A DNA stretch of 64,000 bases from contig JALGAS010000001.1 of the NCBI GenBank assembly GCA_023078685.1, positions 558,001 through 622,000 on the forward strand. The letters run 5' to 3'. The position numbers and the translations under genes are program-made. The notes below the pieces were generated by a model. The model was not told where the DNA came from. It did not search any database and worked only from the letters and a program-made list of their open reading frames with translations. This document shows positions 12,101 through 25,209 of the stretch, piece after piece (within the stretch, counting starts at the first letter, position 1; each line of letters begins with the position of its first letter). Source of the stretch: Neopestalotiopsis rosae. Lineage: Eukaryota > Ascomycota > Sordariomycetes > Amphisphaeriales > Sporocadaceae.

Positions 12101-15100
12101 CCTACCTCACCTGCCAGGCAAAGCCAGGCTGCAGTGGTTGGGGGACCAGAACCAAACACACACACTCCCTTTCCCCATCATTCCTGTTCCCGCAAGTCCG
12201 GGGAAAGTTTCATTAGTAAGATTTCGGTGAGACGTTTGTGCGTCAGGGAAATAAGAAACGAAAATGCTTGCGCTTGCGCTTGCTTCTATTCTCCAAAGGG
12301 GTTCTTGGAGGGGTGTGGGTGTGGTTTCGAAGAAGCGCACAGAAGTTCTTGTCTCAAACCGGCAAGTAGATCCTGAAAGAAAGGGCAGAACTCCTCTGGA
12401 GCATACGACAAGTTTCTAAACTACGTGGACCCTCTTGGACCACAAGGGAAAAAAAGAAAGGAAAGGAAAAAAAAGAACTAAAAAAAAAACTGATTCGAGT
12501 ATTGTTGGGCACTGCGTTTTTCGCCGCATCGGGAAAGATTTTTTTGGTAATTTTTTTTTTATTCCCTTTCCTTCTCCTCTCTTTTAGGCTATCGTAGAAT
12601 ACCTGCATGGTGCGTGACTAGTGCCGGCATTACTCTTCTGCGTCTAGATATGGAGACAACACAGAGAACAGAACAGAGGGAATGGCTGCTCGCGCCCTAC
12701 GAATTATGTATCTATAACTTTACTCCACGTGTATGTGTGTGTGAATCGTGGAGTTCTCCATCTTCTGAATCGCAGCTTAATGTGCCCTATCGGATGATCA
12801 TCAGGCCATGAGGAGAGGACCGTGGTCGTACTGCACTCCCACACTATTCGTCGAGACGCGGCTGCAGAAGAAACCTTGGAGTTACAGTTTGCTTGCATAG
12901 TTACACCAGCCTCGTCAGATTCTGGCGCCATTCAACGCATACTGCTCGTTCGAGACTGTGGTCGGATAGTCTGTAGTGTATACGGTAATTGTCGTGTAGT
13001 TTTTTTTCTCTCCACGGAGTCGCGGCACTAGACAGCCTGAGCGCATCACAGATCTCCAAACCCCACAGATCATCGCTGCCGCTAGGTAGGGTAAGGTAGG
13101 AGGAGCCAGGAGTCTGGAGGCAAGCAACAGATAGTGTCGATGTGGTTCACGGGGTTTTCTGTTGTGGTGGACATGCGAAAGTACAGTACTGTTCGTTCCA
13201 TCATGGCAATATGGATCAATATTTTACGGTAGGACTCTGCAATAACCACTCCAGTTTCCGCAAAGCCAATCACACCAACTCCACACACTGACCGAATAGA
13301 CAGTAGCACGAGGCTTGCGAGGCGCTGGACGTAGGTGACACGGCCTCGACTGCGGGGAAGGGAGATTACTGTGTATTATGATTATGTGATATCTGTTCGA
13401 TGGCAAAGAATACTATAGTCTGCATCAGATGTGGATATGGTTGTTTTCCAAACGTGTCAGTAGATCTCGTTGATCATCCTCGCCATACATAGTGCTAGTA
13501 GTCGTTCTCATTCGCAGTGGAGGCAGCAGCAATCACGTTGGTAGTCGTAGACAGACAGAGACGGACTAGGTGCTCCGTGGTCGGCTAAGCCGCCAGGCCG
13601 CGAGGCGCTCCAATACTAGAATCCTAAACCAAGGCCTGGGCTGGTATAATATCGGCGAATCTCTTGACCGGGTAAGTGATATTCCATACGACAAACACGC
13701 TTCTTTCTTCCATCAGTCATTTACATTGCACGGGCCATGACAGTGAAATTGGGTGTTCATTCGAAATTGTAGACAGTTTACCCTTTGACTAGGAGACAAT
13801 TAATTGTCTACTACTGCGCCTAGATTGAAGCCACTTTCAAAGGCCCTCCGCATTCCCCAGGTTGTGGCAACTGCTGGGTGAATATCTCTGCATGCACCAA
13901 GGGTCCAAGGGCTCTTGGCTCTATACTGACCCTTGTAACAAGAGGCGATAGAACACCATTTCCCCTCCTTGGCTGACGTGCACATTTCCCTGGATGCGAC
14001 CTAGATTCCTTCTTTCTTGCGCTTCGATTGATTTATTCGCAGGCTGTCGCGGGCGAGACTGATAAATCCCAGCCTTGGATTACCATATTGTTGCTGTCTT
14101 GCACGGAAACGGTTCCGTCGTCTGTAAGTGATTGGGTAATGATGGATGGAGTTGGCGGTCAATGATCACGAGATGGAACTCCGGCTGATCATAGTGACAA
14201 CTGTACATAATGCCATTATGCCACTGCCGTTGAATTTTTGCAAATCACTACCATAGTACACAAACTATTTGCCTCTTTCCAGGAAAATCCCTTTATGCAT
14301 TGATCTCCAGATAAAATATCAGTGGGGATAGTATCGTGGGGACACTTTGTCCCGGTTTTAGGATTCCAGACCTTGGCGTCTCGTCGGCCGGCCGGAAGTT
14401 TGAACAAGCATCGATCTGAGGCCGTTATCGCGACAAGTGTTACTGAGTGGAAAATGAAATAAAAATATGTCCGCACGCTACACTATTTTACACGGATAGA
14501 TTACACTACCATAGTACACTTTGGGGGACCAGGGATCGCTCATCTCGCCGAGCTGAAGGGCTGCCCCCCAGTCCAGCCCCAAGCCCAAATCCCAGCCCCC
14601 AGGACCCCCAGCTTTTCAGGCGTTGCTGGCAAACACCTCTCATTTCTCTATCACGAGCCACTACCGAGATCACCCGAGGGCCACGCCAAGCTTGTGAAGT
14701 CCAGAGTCCTGCGATGGTCGGAGTTGTGCGGAGGCGCGCACAATAATAATTTAGAACTTCTGCTCCTTCACGTCCATGACTTGCGAGCGCTCAGGCTTCA
14801 AGCTCCTGATCTGCGAAGAAAGCTCACGCCGCTCGAGCCCGCGTATGCTTAGATATACACACTAAAACGGAACGTTGAGCAGTTGGAAGTTTGAAATGTG
14901 GAAGAAGATAAACCCGTAACAGGAAATTTAAGCATGGACGTTTGACGGATTTCACAACTTTGATACTGACTCTGTGAGCTCGGGACCCCGGGATAAGCGA
15001 AAAAAAAAAGAGACCCGAGTCAGACAAGCCGCGAGCCAATTAGTCGACGATCAGCATTCCCCAGATGGAGATAAACTGCGCGGTTAGCAGCGTGTTGGGT

Positions 15101-18100
15101 CCAAAGGGACCGTAAGGCCCTAGATAATATGCCGAGAGCGGCGCGACGGCTCAAGAGACGAAGCCGTCCCTTCTCGCCGAAAACTATCGATTCTCGTAGG
15201 CCGGCCTGCTTTCGGCATCTTTTTTGTTTGGCGCAACTGGGCTGCCGGTACACTCGCTGTATATTGCGAAAATTGGAACTCTTTCCCTCTCGCTAAACAA
15301 TAGAGTCATGTTGGTTTTCGCGAGCTTGTCTACCCAACTACGAGTGACAAGCCAAGAGTCAAACGACCTACCTGTTCCCGTCCATTCCTCCACAAGCCCC
15401 AGGCCCCAAGCTTCCCCCTCCAAACGCTGTACCTTGCAGGAAGGGGGAAAGCCACACCTGTGTGCTGGCATGTAATGTATGCACTACGGGAGTGTCAACT
15501 TTGGCGGAAGCCGAAGGGCAAGGGCACTCTGATCATTATCGAGCTAGGATCTCGATATCGTCCCGGGGTGCCCCAACCAAACCAATCATGCTGCTCGAAA
15601 CCTCCTCCACGTTGCGGGCAGTCAGCCTTCTTTGCTTGACACATCTCTGGAGCTGAGGAGAAATGCTGTACGTAAAGTTGGGGCTGCCTCAACGATGTCG
15701 TGCTTTGAGCTACTACATACTACTACAAGAGAGGAGGAACTGAAAAAATTCGACTGTTGCATAGATAGCTTGACACTTCGCAATGCGATGACGTGGTAAG
15801 CACACCTGGGCACTCCTGAAGAAACACAGAGACACGCTTTAGATCCTTCAATCTTTCCAGTGACTGGCCCACGTCATATGTAGACATCTTCAAAATGAGC
15901 AACATGACCGGGTGCCGCATAGTGGTCCAACATCACGATGATAATAATATCACGCGGGATCACGGCCACATGCATCGGCAACAACCTCACCGAGGGATTA
16001 AAAAAAAACATCGTCGGTGACCCCCTACCCTACGGCACTGCTGCATGATAGATCTTGCCCATGAATAAAAACCTACCTAACCTATATTATCCCCTGGGAG
16101 CCTCTTGTCCTGAGTCTCATCTGCCCCCCTCAGGTGGCCCGGTGGGGTCTGTCGGCGTCTCTCTCGGTTAACGCAAAGGCATCGCGACCTGAAGCAACTT
16201 TGGTTGGGGCGCCTGGCTACTGCTGCTCGCTGCTGCGTCCACTGAACGAACCTAGCAGAGGGCGCAATTCCGTCGGCGGAACTATCGCACGAGATCCCCC
16301 GAAGCGCCCCCGGGGGGCATGCTCCCAGGCCCCAGGCTCGCCAGGCCCCTGGGTCTACTCAACTCTTCCTATTACCGTCAATGATACTATCGGCTGCGGA
16401 ATACACCTTAATTAATTATGTATGTAGCAATCTACCAGGTATAGAGATGTCCCTGTAAAAAGGGACAGCTCGTTCGAGTATCTCCTGACCTTTCCTGGCC
16501 GCCTGCATCTTGTGGGGTAAATCACTAATGTAAGTAAGAAGATAAGCAAAAGCGATCAACCGATTTCCAAGGTGAACAGCTTTCCCACCTGCCTACAGAG
16601 AGCTCCCACTCATCACACTAGAGACTCTAGATCCTGTCTGGCCGGTCAAAAGTCTCCAGATATGTAGGGGGACAAATGCGGGGGCCAGAGATAATGATGC
16701 CCAGATGATAGTTTGCAAACAAGACGCCGAGAGCTAGTCAAGCACATGAGAGAGGGAAAGAAAAAATTGAAAAAGAAAAGTCTCCATATCGTCAACCCCG
16801 ACGTCGCGAGATCCATCTGGGCGTGCGCTTGTTGTTGGAGGCTCGCGCCTTCGCCTCGTTAGTCACGTCTTTTCTCGGCCTTACTTGGCCTCTATCTTTT
16901 ACAATTTTTTTTTCAACTCTGATTTTTTTTTTTCTTCCCTCCCCAGTGCCCCTCAGATACCCACGGGGTTCTGCGCTGGAGATTGGGTGATATGACCCAC
17001 TCTAAACCTGGCAATCATTCAGCGCCGAATTCCCAGGTGTTCCACTTTCTGGAGCACTGCTGGCTGACTTGACAAAGTGACTGGGCGGCGGATTCACCGA
17101 ACTTGACCTTGGCAAATACCCGATGCGGCAGGCTGAGCCTCAGAAAGAAACTTGCTCTAAACACTAGCGGATAGCTACTGATTCCCGTCGTTTTAAGGCT
17201 GAGGCTCCAGCGTTGAACATTTCTCTTACCAAAGAAACACGGACGGCATGTTGCAACATTCCCGTTGCAGACTTGCTAGGAGCCCGTCCTGCAATCCTGC
17301 CTTGGCCCAATCGATAATGCAGACGTGATGATTGCGATGAACAGTGATATGGAAATGCCTCGACCAGTACAAGTGCATCAGAAGCACCGTGTTCCCCTAA
17401 TATACCCGGGTAGCATTCGCACAGCACGGTCATGGTAATATTCGACCCCAGATTCAGGGGCTCCCTTATTGACGGTGATTACTCCGTGGCGAGCATTTGC
17501 ACTTTCCACGGGGAAACCAACTGCTGGCCTGTTCACAACAGGAGAATATCAAAATGCGTTGATGCGCATGACGTTGGGCGTCGAGGGCCTGAGGACAGCC
17601 AGTGCTTCAGCGGCCAGCCAGCTAAATGGGAGTGCAAACACATGCATTGCGTACCTCCCTACTTCGTACATACCTGGGTTTATTACCTAGGTTGAACCTG
17701 TATTGACCCAACGCCAACAAAACATGCTGCCAACACGAGTATGCACATGCAATGTTCCACGTTTCGCCCAAAGCCAGGACCGAGGATCTTTTCCCCCATG
17801 CAAACGCACAATAGTTAGTCATAGTGGTCTCAAGTATACGTCGGTGAAGAATTTCAATGGTGACGTCTAAACAAAAATTGTGAGGCTCCAACGGAAAGCT
17901 TGGAGATCGATCTGTTTACCCCACCCGTGCCTTAGACCGGGCCGCTTGGGCGATCATCCACCGTTGACCTCCATCCCCAGTACGTACCTACTCCCAGCCC
18001 GTACGGCAAACAAGCCTGCAAGCATAGTACGTACGCAGTACCTCATACACAATACCTGAAATCGTGACGCACAACCCACTCCTTTCAAAGTACTATACGC

Positions 18101-18180
18101 GTTTGACTTGACGGCAACCGGTGAAGCGCAGTGACCGGGCACAGGGCGCTCACCACCAAAAAAAGGCTCAAGTCTCAAAG
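9112..18180. other. 9-kb intergenic desert
   Basis: No protein gene or structural RNA could be supported. The left part is the far-upstream side of creA and the right end the promoter of the RAD51 paralogue, so the two genes diverge from an unusually long spacer. Contents noted: T and A homopolymers (for example about 9,639-9,652, 12,480-12,489 and 12,549-12,560), a TACGGAGTA word at 11,396-11,404, a 16-bp direct repeat around 14,246-14,519, and TACCTA-type words near 17,680-17,695. A frame at 14,216-14,476 (-) starts with GTG, has five cysteines and could be imagined as a small secreted protein, but no ATG or splice site supports it. Confidence 0.55.
14246..14519. repeat. exact 16-bp direct repeats flanking a 242-bp segment
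   Basis: CACTACCATAGTACAC occurs at 14,246-14,261 and again at 14,504-14,519, differing immediately outside on both sides. A perfect 16-mer pair this close is not expected by chance. It has the look of a target-site duplication around a 242-bp insertion (14,262-14,503), but that segment shows no terminal inverted repeats, no poly(A) end and no tRNA-like head, so the element type is unknown. Repair-associated duplication is an alternative. Confidence 0.6.
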
Positions 18181-19798
18181 ATGGACTACCAGTCTATCCA
18201 CGGTCAGGACATAGCCAGCTTTGACCTGCCCTCCACACGTACGTCCTCTGCCTCGCTCCAAGATGAGCCGGGAAATAAACTTGTCTAATGTGAGAGACTC
18301 GGGCAAACAGATCGACTACCGACAGTGTCGGCAGCAGATGCGTTGGAGGAGCTTGGCACCGACCCCAAGCGCTTCCTCTCGACTGGCCTCGATGAGCTCG
18401 ACCGGGTTCTCGCGCCCGACGTCGATGGTGACGGCGGCTCTCAGGAGGGCACAGCCAGACCTGGAGGTTTCCAGAGAGGTCAGGTCGTAGAGATTTGGGG
18501 ACCGCCTGGCTTGGGCAAGACCACGTTCGGGTAAGGCAGCCACCGGTTCATTGTGCAGTCAATGAAACAACAGAACGCAGGGCTGATATGATATACCTGC
18601 TTAGCTTGCAACTCGCGTCCGATGCCCTCCGGAAAAGAGGCAAGGTCGTTTGGGTAGGTTAGTTCTTTTGCGCGTGTCTATTCTACCTGTTCGAAGCAGA
18701 CAAGCGCCCCGGTCGACCGCTCGCTCGGTAGGTGCATGACATGTTTTCATTCTACTAACTCACTTCCCAGATGGCTATCGGCCTGTGAGTGGCAGGCGTT
18801 TGCATCAAATTCTTGAGACTTCCACTTCCGAGGGTGCTGCCGCGGCAGAATCAGATTCATCAGAAGCGCCTCATCTACGTGACCTGGAGCATTTTATATG
18901 CTCAACCCTCGCCCATTTTGTTGCTCTGCTTTGCAAGCCTACGCCGTCTTGTGTGCCGAATGGGACATCACTAATCGTGATTGACTCGTTCTCGGCTCTC
19001 GTGAACCAGGCTTTCCCCAAGACCCAAGAACCACGTAACACTCCCAAAGGAGGTATGTATGGATATGAGCTGCTCATGTAAGCCGTGATACAACCGCTAA
19101 GGGGTGACTCTCAAACTCGCAGTGCCAAGTACATCCACACGTCGGCTGCAGATCTTACAGTTGATAATATCGAGTTTGCAGAAACTCGCAGCCACCCGGG
19201 ATATCACCATAGTAATACTTAGTCACTGTGCAACGCGCATGCAGGCAGATCGAGGCGCTGCGCTCATTCCCGCGATCAACGCCACTGTATGGGAGCAGGG
19301 CATTGCCACGCGACTCGTCCTATTCCGCGACTGGTCACTTCAAAAGGGGCACGTTTCTGGTGTCCGGCTTGTGGGCATACAAAAGCTCAATGGCAAAGCG
19401 TCGGCCGAGAGCATTGAGTCTGCCCTCGCTTTTGACGTGCACGACGTAGGTAGCGATTCTTTTCATATTTCTTCGCCCAAGGAAACGAATTGCTGACCGC
19501 TGATCAGAAGGGATTGGTCCCAGTAGCTGAGCACGATACAACTCAGGCGTCGGCAATCCTATCCTCGACCGCGCAGCCCAAGAGAAAACTTGGCTCGACG
19601 GACTTTGAGATTGCCGATAGCGAGGAAGAATACGGCTGGGATGATGAGGACTCAAACGAGCTCCCACCCAATCCGTCGCAGTGGCAGGGCAGCGAGGACA
19701 TACTCATCGGAAACCACGACGAGGATGGTAACCGCAGGGACGAAGATTCAGACGACGGCGGGTCTTTACACGACGGGGAATCCGATATTGAGTCATGA
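18181..19798 (+). CDS. RecA/RAD51-family recombination paralogue, probably Rad55/Rhp55-like
   Basis: Six exons (18,181-18,238; 18,326-18,530; 18,605-18,657; 18,771-19,052; 19,123-19,445; 19,508-19,798) join in frame to 403 aa. RAD51 paralogues help load or stabilise Rad51 filaments in homologous recombination in the nucleus. Visible features: a linker to the core with STGLDELDRVL (38-48), Walker A GPPGLGKT (78-85) following QVVEIW, the strand VVWVDGYRPVSGRR (102-115), Walker B LIVIDS (173-178), and the RRLQ...ISSLQKLAATRDITIVI block (206-231). The C-terminal 60 residues (about 340-403) are strongly acidic and probably disordered. Exon 3 must use donor GTTAGT at 18,658 rather than the nearer GTAGGT at 18,654, since only this keeps the frame through VDGYRP. 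Size suits Rad55 (about 350-400 aa) better than Rad57; Rad57 or XRCC3 type cannot be excluded. Confidence 0.85.
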
Positions 19799-22700
19799 CA
19801 ATCTACATGATGTTGAGGCTACGTCGATGAGTAGACGAAAAGAACCGGTGAAAATGCCCTCCCAAGAATCACAGCGCTATCACGTACGCAGTATGGTAGG
19901 ACGAACGAACAGCATCATGACAAGCCCTTGGATCGCATCAGTCACTCAGTCTGGAAGGTCCCTTGGGAAATGAATATGTTTTGACTGTTTCGTTTCCCCC
20001 CGGAAATGACACGGTCAGATAGGCGCAAACAGTATCGCGAGCGGCGAGTCGTGCCGAGGTCGTAAAGAGACAGTCGGCCCAACGTCGGCTTGTTCCTTTC
20101 TCAGCGACCCCAGTTCAACACTCCACACCTCGGCCGTACCCGGCTTTATTGTAAACGAGAAGGGCCGCCACAAAAATTGCGGGAAAAGTGGTGAGGCCGG
20201 CGACAACCGGTAGAGAAGCCCCGGAATTTGGAAGAGAGAAAAAAAATCATTTCTCTGCCAAGAAGTCTTGTGTTTGGCCCCTGCCCGCCCCATAGTCCAT
20301 AATCCAAGAAGTGAGCACTTAAGAACGGACGTCGGAACGAGGTCGCCTTGTCTTTCTCGCCTGCGGCTCCGCGATTGGGAACTACGAAAAATGGATGGAT
20401 GTGTTTTTTTTCCTTCTTCCTAAAGACACCCCTTGAGAAAACTGGTCTAGTCGATATGAACAACCTGCAACGATTATGATGCTAGACCCCTGGCCAAGTC
20501 GAAAGAAATGATTCGATTCTGTCATCACTGAATTCTTGATCTTGAAGGTCGCCTTGCAGCTGTGCCAATCGGAAAGTTTTTTTGCTCCATTACTACCGGT
20601 ACCTATTTGGCTACCGTCCAACGATGCGACTTGCGACAAGTGATAAGATTCTGTCGTTTATCCTTAAAAACCACCACCAACGATGGGTATCCACTTTTAA
20701 TAGTCGTATTGCAGCTGTCCAGTTGAAAGCCAATTGTATGTTGCAGTGCAGAGTCTACCGTAGCAACGCCAATAATAAACATAATCCTCCGGGTGATACT
20801 TCACTGCCAGTATCTTGATGTCGATTTCAGGTAGTATTGAAACATGGCGATCCAAGTTCTAGAGCTCTTGGCTACGGGCTGCAACGCGTCTATAGAGTCG
20901 CCGGTGAACTCGAATTCACTCGATCAGTATATGCTACATACTACAAGAACATGGTTTATGCGCTCGTTACCCCTCTTCATCTGTCCGTCCCATCGACATA
21001 AAGAAGCAGCGAGACCAGCAGCACCGAGAAGGCAGCGTATCGGTAGTTCGGCCGAAAAGAAGCCTAGGAATATGACAAAAAAAAAGAGAGATAAGCTGAG
21101 AGCTACAGATTACAGAACGCACTCCCTTTCGAAAAGCCCACCCTTGTGACGCGTTTGGGGGAAGAGTATCGTAATCTGCGTCACCGGCGGGCCCCCGTTG
21201 CGGTTTACTTGGTACTATTTAACAACACCCGTGGTCCACCGGGGACTGGCCCCCAGACCATGCTCCAAACAAGCGCTCAGAAAATACGCTCATAATCTCT
21301 GGTGCCTTGGTCTAGATTATGCAAGGGCGGCATGCCGGCGGGCTCGGTAAAGACAACCGAGCCGTCCCGGGCGCGGCATTCGAAAGGAAGGGAAAGAAAG
21401 GCGCGATGCAAGAAGCTTGAATTTATCTTTGCTGACCGATGGAGAGCTGGTTGGTTGGATACAATAACGAAGAACGATTGGCTTGCTTTCTTGCTTGCTC
21501 CCATTTACAGTTACTACACTAATGCAACAGCGGCATTGCATCTTTAATCTGCAGCATCACAAACTAGCCAAAGGGAGGACTGCCGCCGGGCGAAATGCAT
21601 TCATTGCGCACAAGGCTCGATACAGACAAAATCGATTGGCTGTCATTGATGGTGGCTTGTTCTCTCGGATCGAATCATTCTCGTGCCATATATCGCGCGG
21701 GTCGGAGAAAAGGGGAACGGATTACTGGAATCGCCAGCCTATAGAAATGAGAAGGGAGGGAAAACCGTTGCTATCTCGCTGGCATTGTATCTTTTCTGTG
21801 CTCACAATCTCTCTTCTTCCCGGTCAGTCTTCTCCCCTCTTCGCACTTTGGCTGCAAAGTTTGGATGAAATATGATGCCGAGGTCCTCGAAATCACAACA
21901 TGCATGCCAAGAAGGAGAGAAACGAGGCTATCAACAGCTCCCATCCGCGTTTTGTGTAGCAAGAGATGACTACGTAACGTGCATGAATCGAATGTGCCAA
22001 ACCTAGTTCACCCTTTTTCCATCCCACGATCCTCACTCGTGGCACGGCATGGCATAGACATAGTGACACAAGGTATCGTGGTCTTGCATACTTCGTTCTT
22101 CTTTGCAAGTTCTTGTAATTGGACTGGCAGCTGCATTGCTCTGATGCGAGCCAACATACAAGAGGGTTGGAACAAGTTACATTTAGCTGGCCTTGCTGTA
22201 CTTATTTGTATCATCTTTCTTCGGGGGGTTTGTGTCTGTTCTCTATCACGCCATGCATGATGTTGCTTCTTAAAGTCGAGATATGGGCCAGGTCACACTC
22301 GCATCTGTTTCGCGAGTCCGAGGAAGAGACGTTGTTGATAGTAACCGAGACGTCGATCTTTGACGGATCTGAGGGTTTTCTCTGTGTTTTACCAATCACA
22401 TGCTCGTTAGCACATCGGTGTCGTGGTTCGTTCAATGTACTGTCGGTGTAGAGAAACCATTGTGCTCTGCAGGAGGAACTTGGAGATGTTTCAGTACTCA
22501 AACTCGGAAACTTTTGAACCAAAATTGGTCGCGACATCTCTCGTGTTCGGTATCTGATAGAGCGAACAACGAAGCTACAACACATGAGAAGAACATCATC
22601 ATGCCATTGAGAATGTATAATGGCTCTTCTACTAGAAGCTACATGGCATATGGGAAGCGTTCGCTGTGGTAACTCTATAAAACAGTTACTATGGACCAGA

Positions 22701-25209
22701 ATTACTGACCAGGCCAGATATGGCCAAGTATTGCCCCATGGCAGAGCTTATACGTGGGCCCTAACTTTACTACATAGTGTTGAGATCATCCTGATGATCT
22801 GCAAGTGTTTCCAAGGGAGAACATTTAAGAGCTGTAATAGAAATTAGATAGCGTGCTTAGATAATGCTGATCCTAAGAGTGGTTGTTAGGTCCATATAGA
22901 TTGTTTCCTATCAAGTACACAAGATTGATTTTTACCTGCCAATCAATTGAACTTGAGCCACGACTTGAAAATAAACTTGGGTCGCAGACATAACATGATA
23001 CAAAACGGCTAATCATTATACCCGTAAGCAGTACATACGAGTCTGGACTGCAACCAGTAATCGTGTTGTCATGGTATATATACATGCCAACTAGCATCAA
23101 AAGTCGCATGAATATGAATGCTCAAACCGGTGACTATCTGATAATGATCATTAGGCTCGTAAATAATAATCAAAAATTGAAATATTGGTCAATTTGATAT
23201 GTCAGTATGAGAGAGATTCAAATGTGCCACTTTTCTGAGCTATGAGGCTCTCAGAGGGCGACGTATCCCAGAAGTCCTGATTCTGAGCAGCAGTTTCAGA
23301 CTGGCTTATTTGTCTGAATAACTTTATACTATGCAATACTCATGAGTCGTCTAGAAACAAACAAGGGGTTCTGAACAATGATTCAAAAAAAAAAAAAAAA
23401 AAAAAAAAAAGGAATATCGACTTTCACATCAACTCACTCAAATATTCTTTCTCCACCAGACGAGCGTCGGAGTTCTGGATGTATCAGAACACACGAATCA
23501 AATAGCATTAGTCTCATGGATTTATGAATCAAACGACTGAATTGGTATAGAAGTAAATATATATATATAAGTGTAGCCTTTCGGTGGGATGATTTGTTAC
23601 AAGCAATCATGGTCTCACGAGCTTGTCCTGGACGTTCCGCTACGAGGGATATCGCTAGTATCTTCTTATTATCTTGTCCCATTGTCCCATATATTGCAGC
23701 TTACTCAAATCTATTATTATGTTCAACTTGTTCACTATATACATACATATGTATTGTTTCAGTGCAAAGGTTATGACAAATACACCTGTGTGATGGTGTA
23801 CGAGTGTGATAAGAATAAGCCTTAACCAAAGATGATGCACTTCTGCAGTCATGATGAGTTATCACTCAATGACTCGAACGTGCATAGCTTGTCAGTCTTT
23901 ATTCGGTTCAAATGCGGCATTGATCTTTGCAATATTGTATAACATGTGCCAAGTTATCAATGATGAGTCGACGTCTTAGCTACACTATTAACACAGACCT
24001 AAACTTGATGTTATGTTTTACACGAGCGAGCCTGTTGTGAGATTTTCAAGAATATATAAACTTGTAATACGATCCGCACATGTGTTCTGATTTCAGCATG
24101 TCGAACTCCGTTGATTTTCTCAGAACCACTGGCTCAGCGGCCACAAAGCCCAATTTCGTAGAATTTAAGGAGTTGAAGAAAAGGCCAATGCTGATCCTAT
24201 GACATTACCTCAGAGAGCATGAACATTACACTTATTATGATGATACGCTGTGTTTTCTCTCTCTCTTTTTTTTTTTTGCTCCCTCAAAATCTTATTGATT
24301 CATATGCACAAATTGAGTTGGGTTTCAAATAGTCCATCCAGTCTGTATTGTCATTCATAACTAGGTATTTATTTCCCACTGCCCAGCCGGGTGATTGTGG
24401 GGACGTGTTAGGGCCCGTGCGCTCTCCAAGCTCTGAGCCATGGGTTGGTTCAGTTCACTTCACTCCAAGGGAGGCGCCACTGTACTGTACCTGGCCTCTG
24501 CCAATGCCAATGCCGCCAAATCTCACAACCAACTTCAGCACTGCCTTTTACTGCCCACTGGCGTTCTCTTGCCAAAGCCATCATCTATATCATATCAAAG
24601 ACCCATCGGCGTGGCGGAATACTCATCACGAACGAGACGCAAACATCTGAGCGGATACAACGCGTAACAGCGCAGTTCACATTTGCTGGCTGTCTGATGC
24701 ATCTTTTCCGCATGCACTCATTCTTTTGATTGAGACCACATTGCCTCCAGATTGAATTGTGCCATCTTGCTAGCAACGATTCACCAACCAAGCTACGGTA
24801 GCTAGGGCCAACTCTAGCAGCAGTGTAGGTCCTCGTTCACAGGTAAGGACCACCACATTCACCACGCTCATCGACCATCACATCCACATCGCTGCATGAA
24901 GACACCAAATCAATTCATCTCATGTCGATGGAGTAAGGCGTTCTGAGTAGCCTGTGATCATCACGCTGCTCTCATTACCCTTTATCCTGGCGGGTGCTGC
25001 GCCCTCAGTATCCTGCTAGCCAGTAGCTTTACTTGGACCATCACCACTGTTCCAACCCCACACTTTTGACCTCTGGTCATTCATGCTACAGCGTGACTAG
25101 CTCTGCCATCCATCATTCGTTGACGCTTCAACTCTCCTTGACCCACGATATTTTTGGAATTACATTAAAACCGCAACTCTAACATTCTTTTCACATAGGG
25201 GTACACACA
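19799..25209. other. 5.4-kb intergenic desert with an AT-rich block
   Basis: No gene was found. From about 22,600 to 24,350 the base composition shifts to AT-rich compared with flanking DNA. This block holds a run of 26 A (23,385-23,410) and a short TA repeat (23,557-23,567), and it is bounded by the 13-mer AATGCTGATCCTA at 22,863-22,875 and 24,186-24,198. A splice-like acceptor (GTATTGTTTCAG ending at 23,762) is followed by a short Cys-containing frame to 23,824, but no upstream exon fits. A 101-codon frame from ATG 20,844 shows no family features. The last 200 bases before 25,210 are the presumed promoter of the BTB-bromodomain gene. Confidence 0.5.
23385..23410 (+). repeat. poly(A) tract, 26 nt
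   Basis: An uninterrupted run of 26 A sits inside the AT-rich block. It could be the tail of an old retroposed sequence, but no target-site duplication beginning directly after the tract was found upstream, and no reverse-transcriptase or tRNA-like sequence precedes it. A simple slippage tract is equally possible. Confidence 0.8.

Noticed and set aside
14216..14476. possible small secreted protein on the minus strand
   Set aside because: GTG start only, no ATG or splice acceptor upstream, and it overlaps the direct-repeat segment.
23589..23825. possible small secreted Cys-containing protein ending with four Cys-spaced residues after a good acceptor at 23,762
   Set aside because: No upstream exon with a start and signal peptide joins in frame.
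24120..24160. A-box-like TGGCTCAGCGG
   Set aside because: No B box follows within tRNA range.
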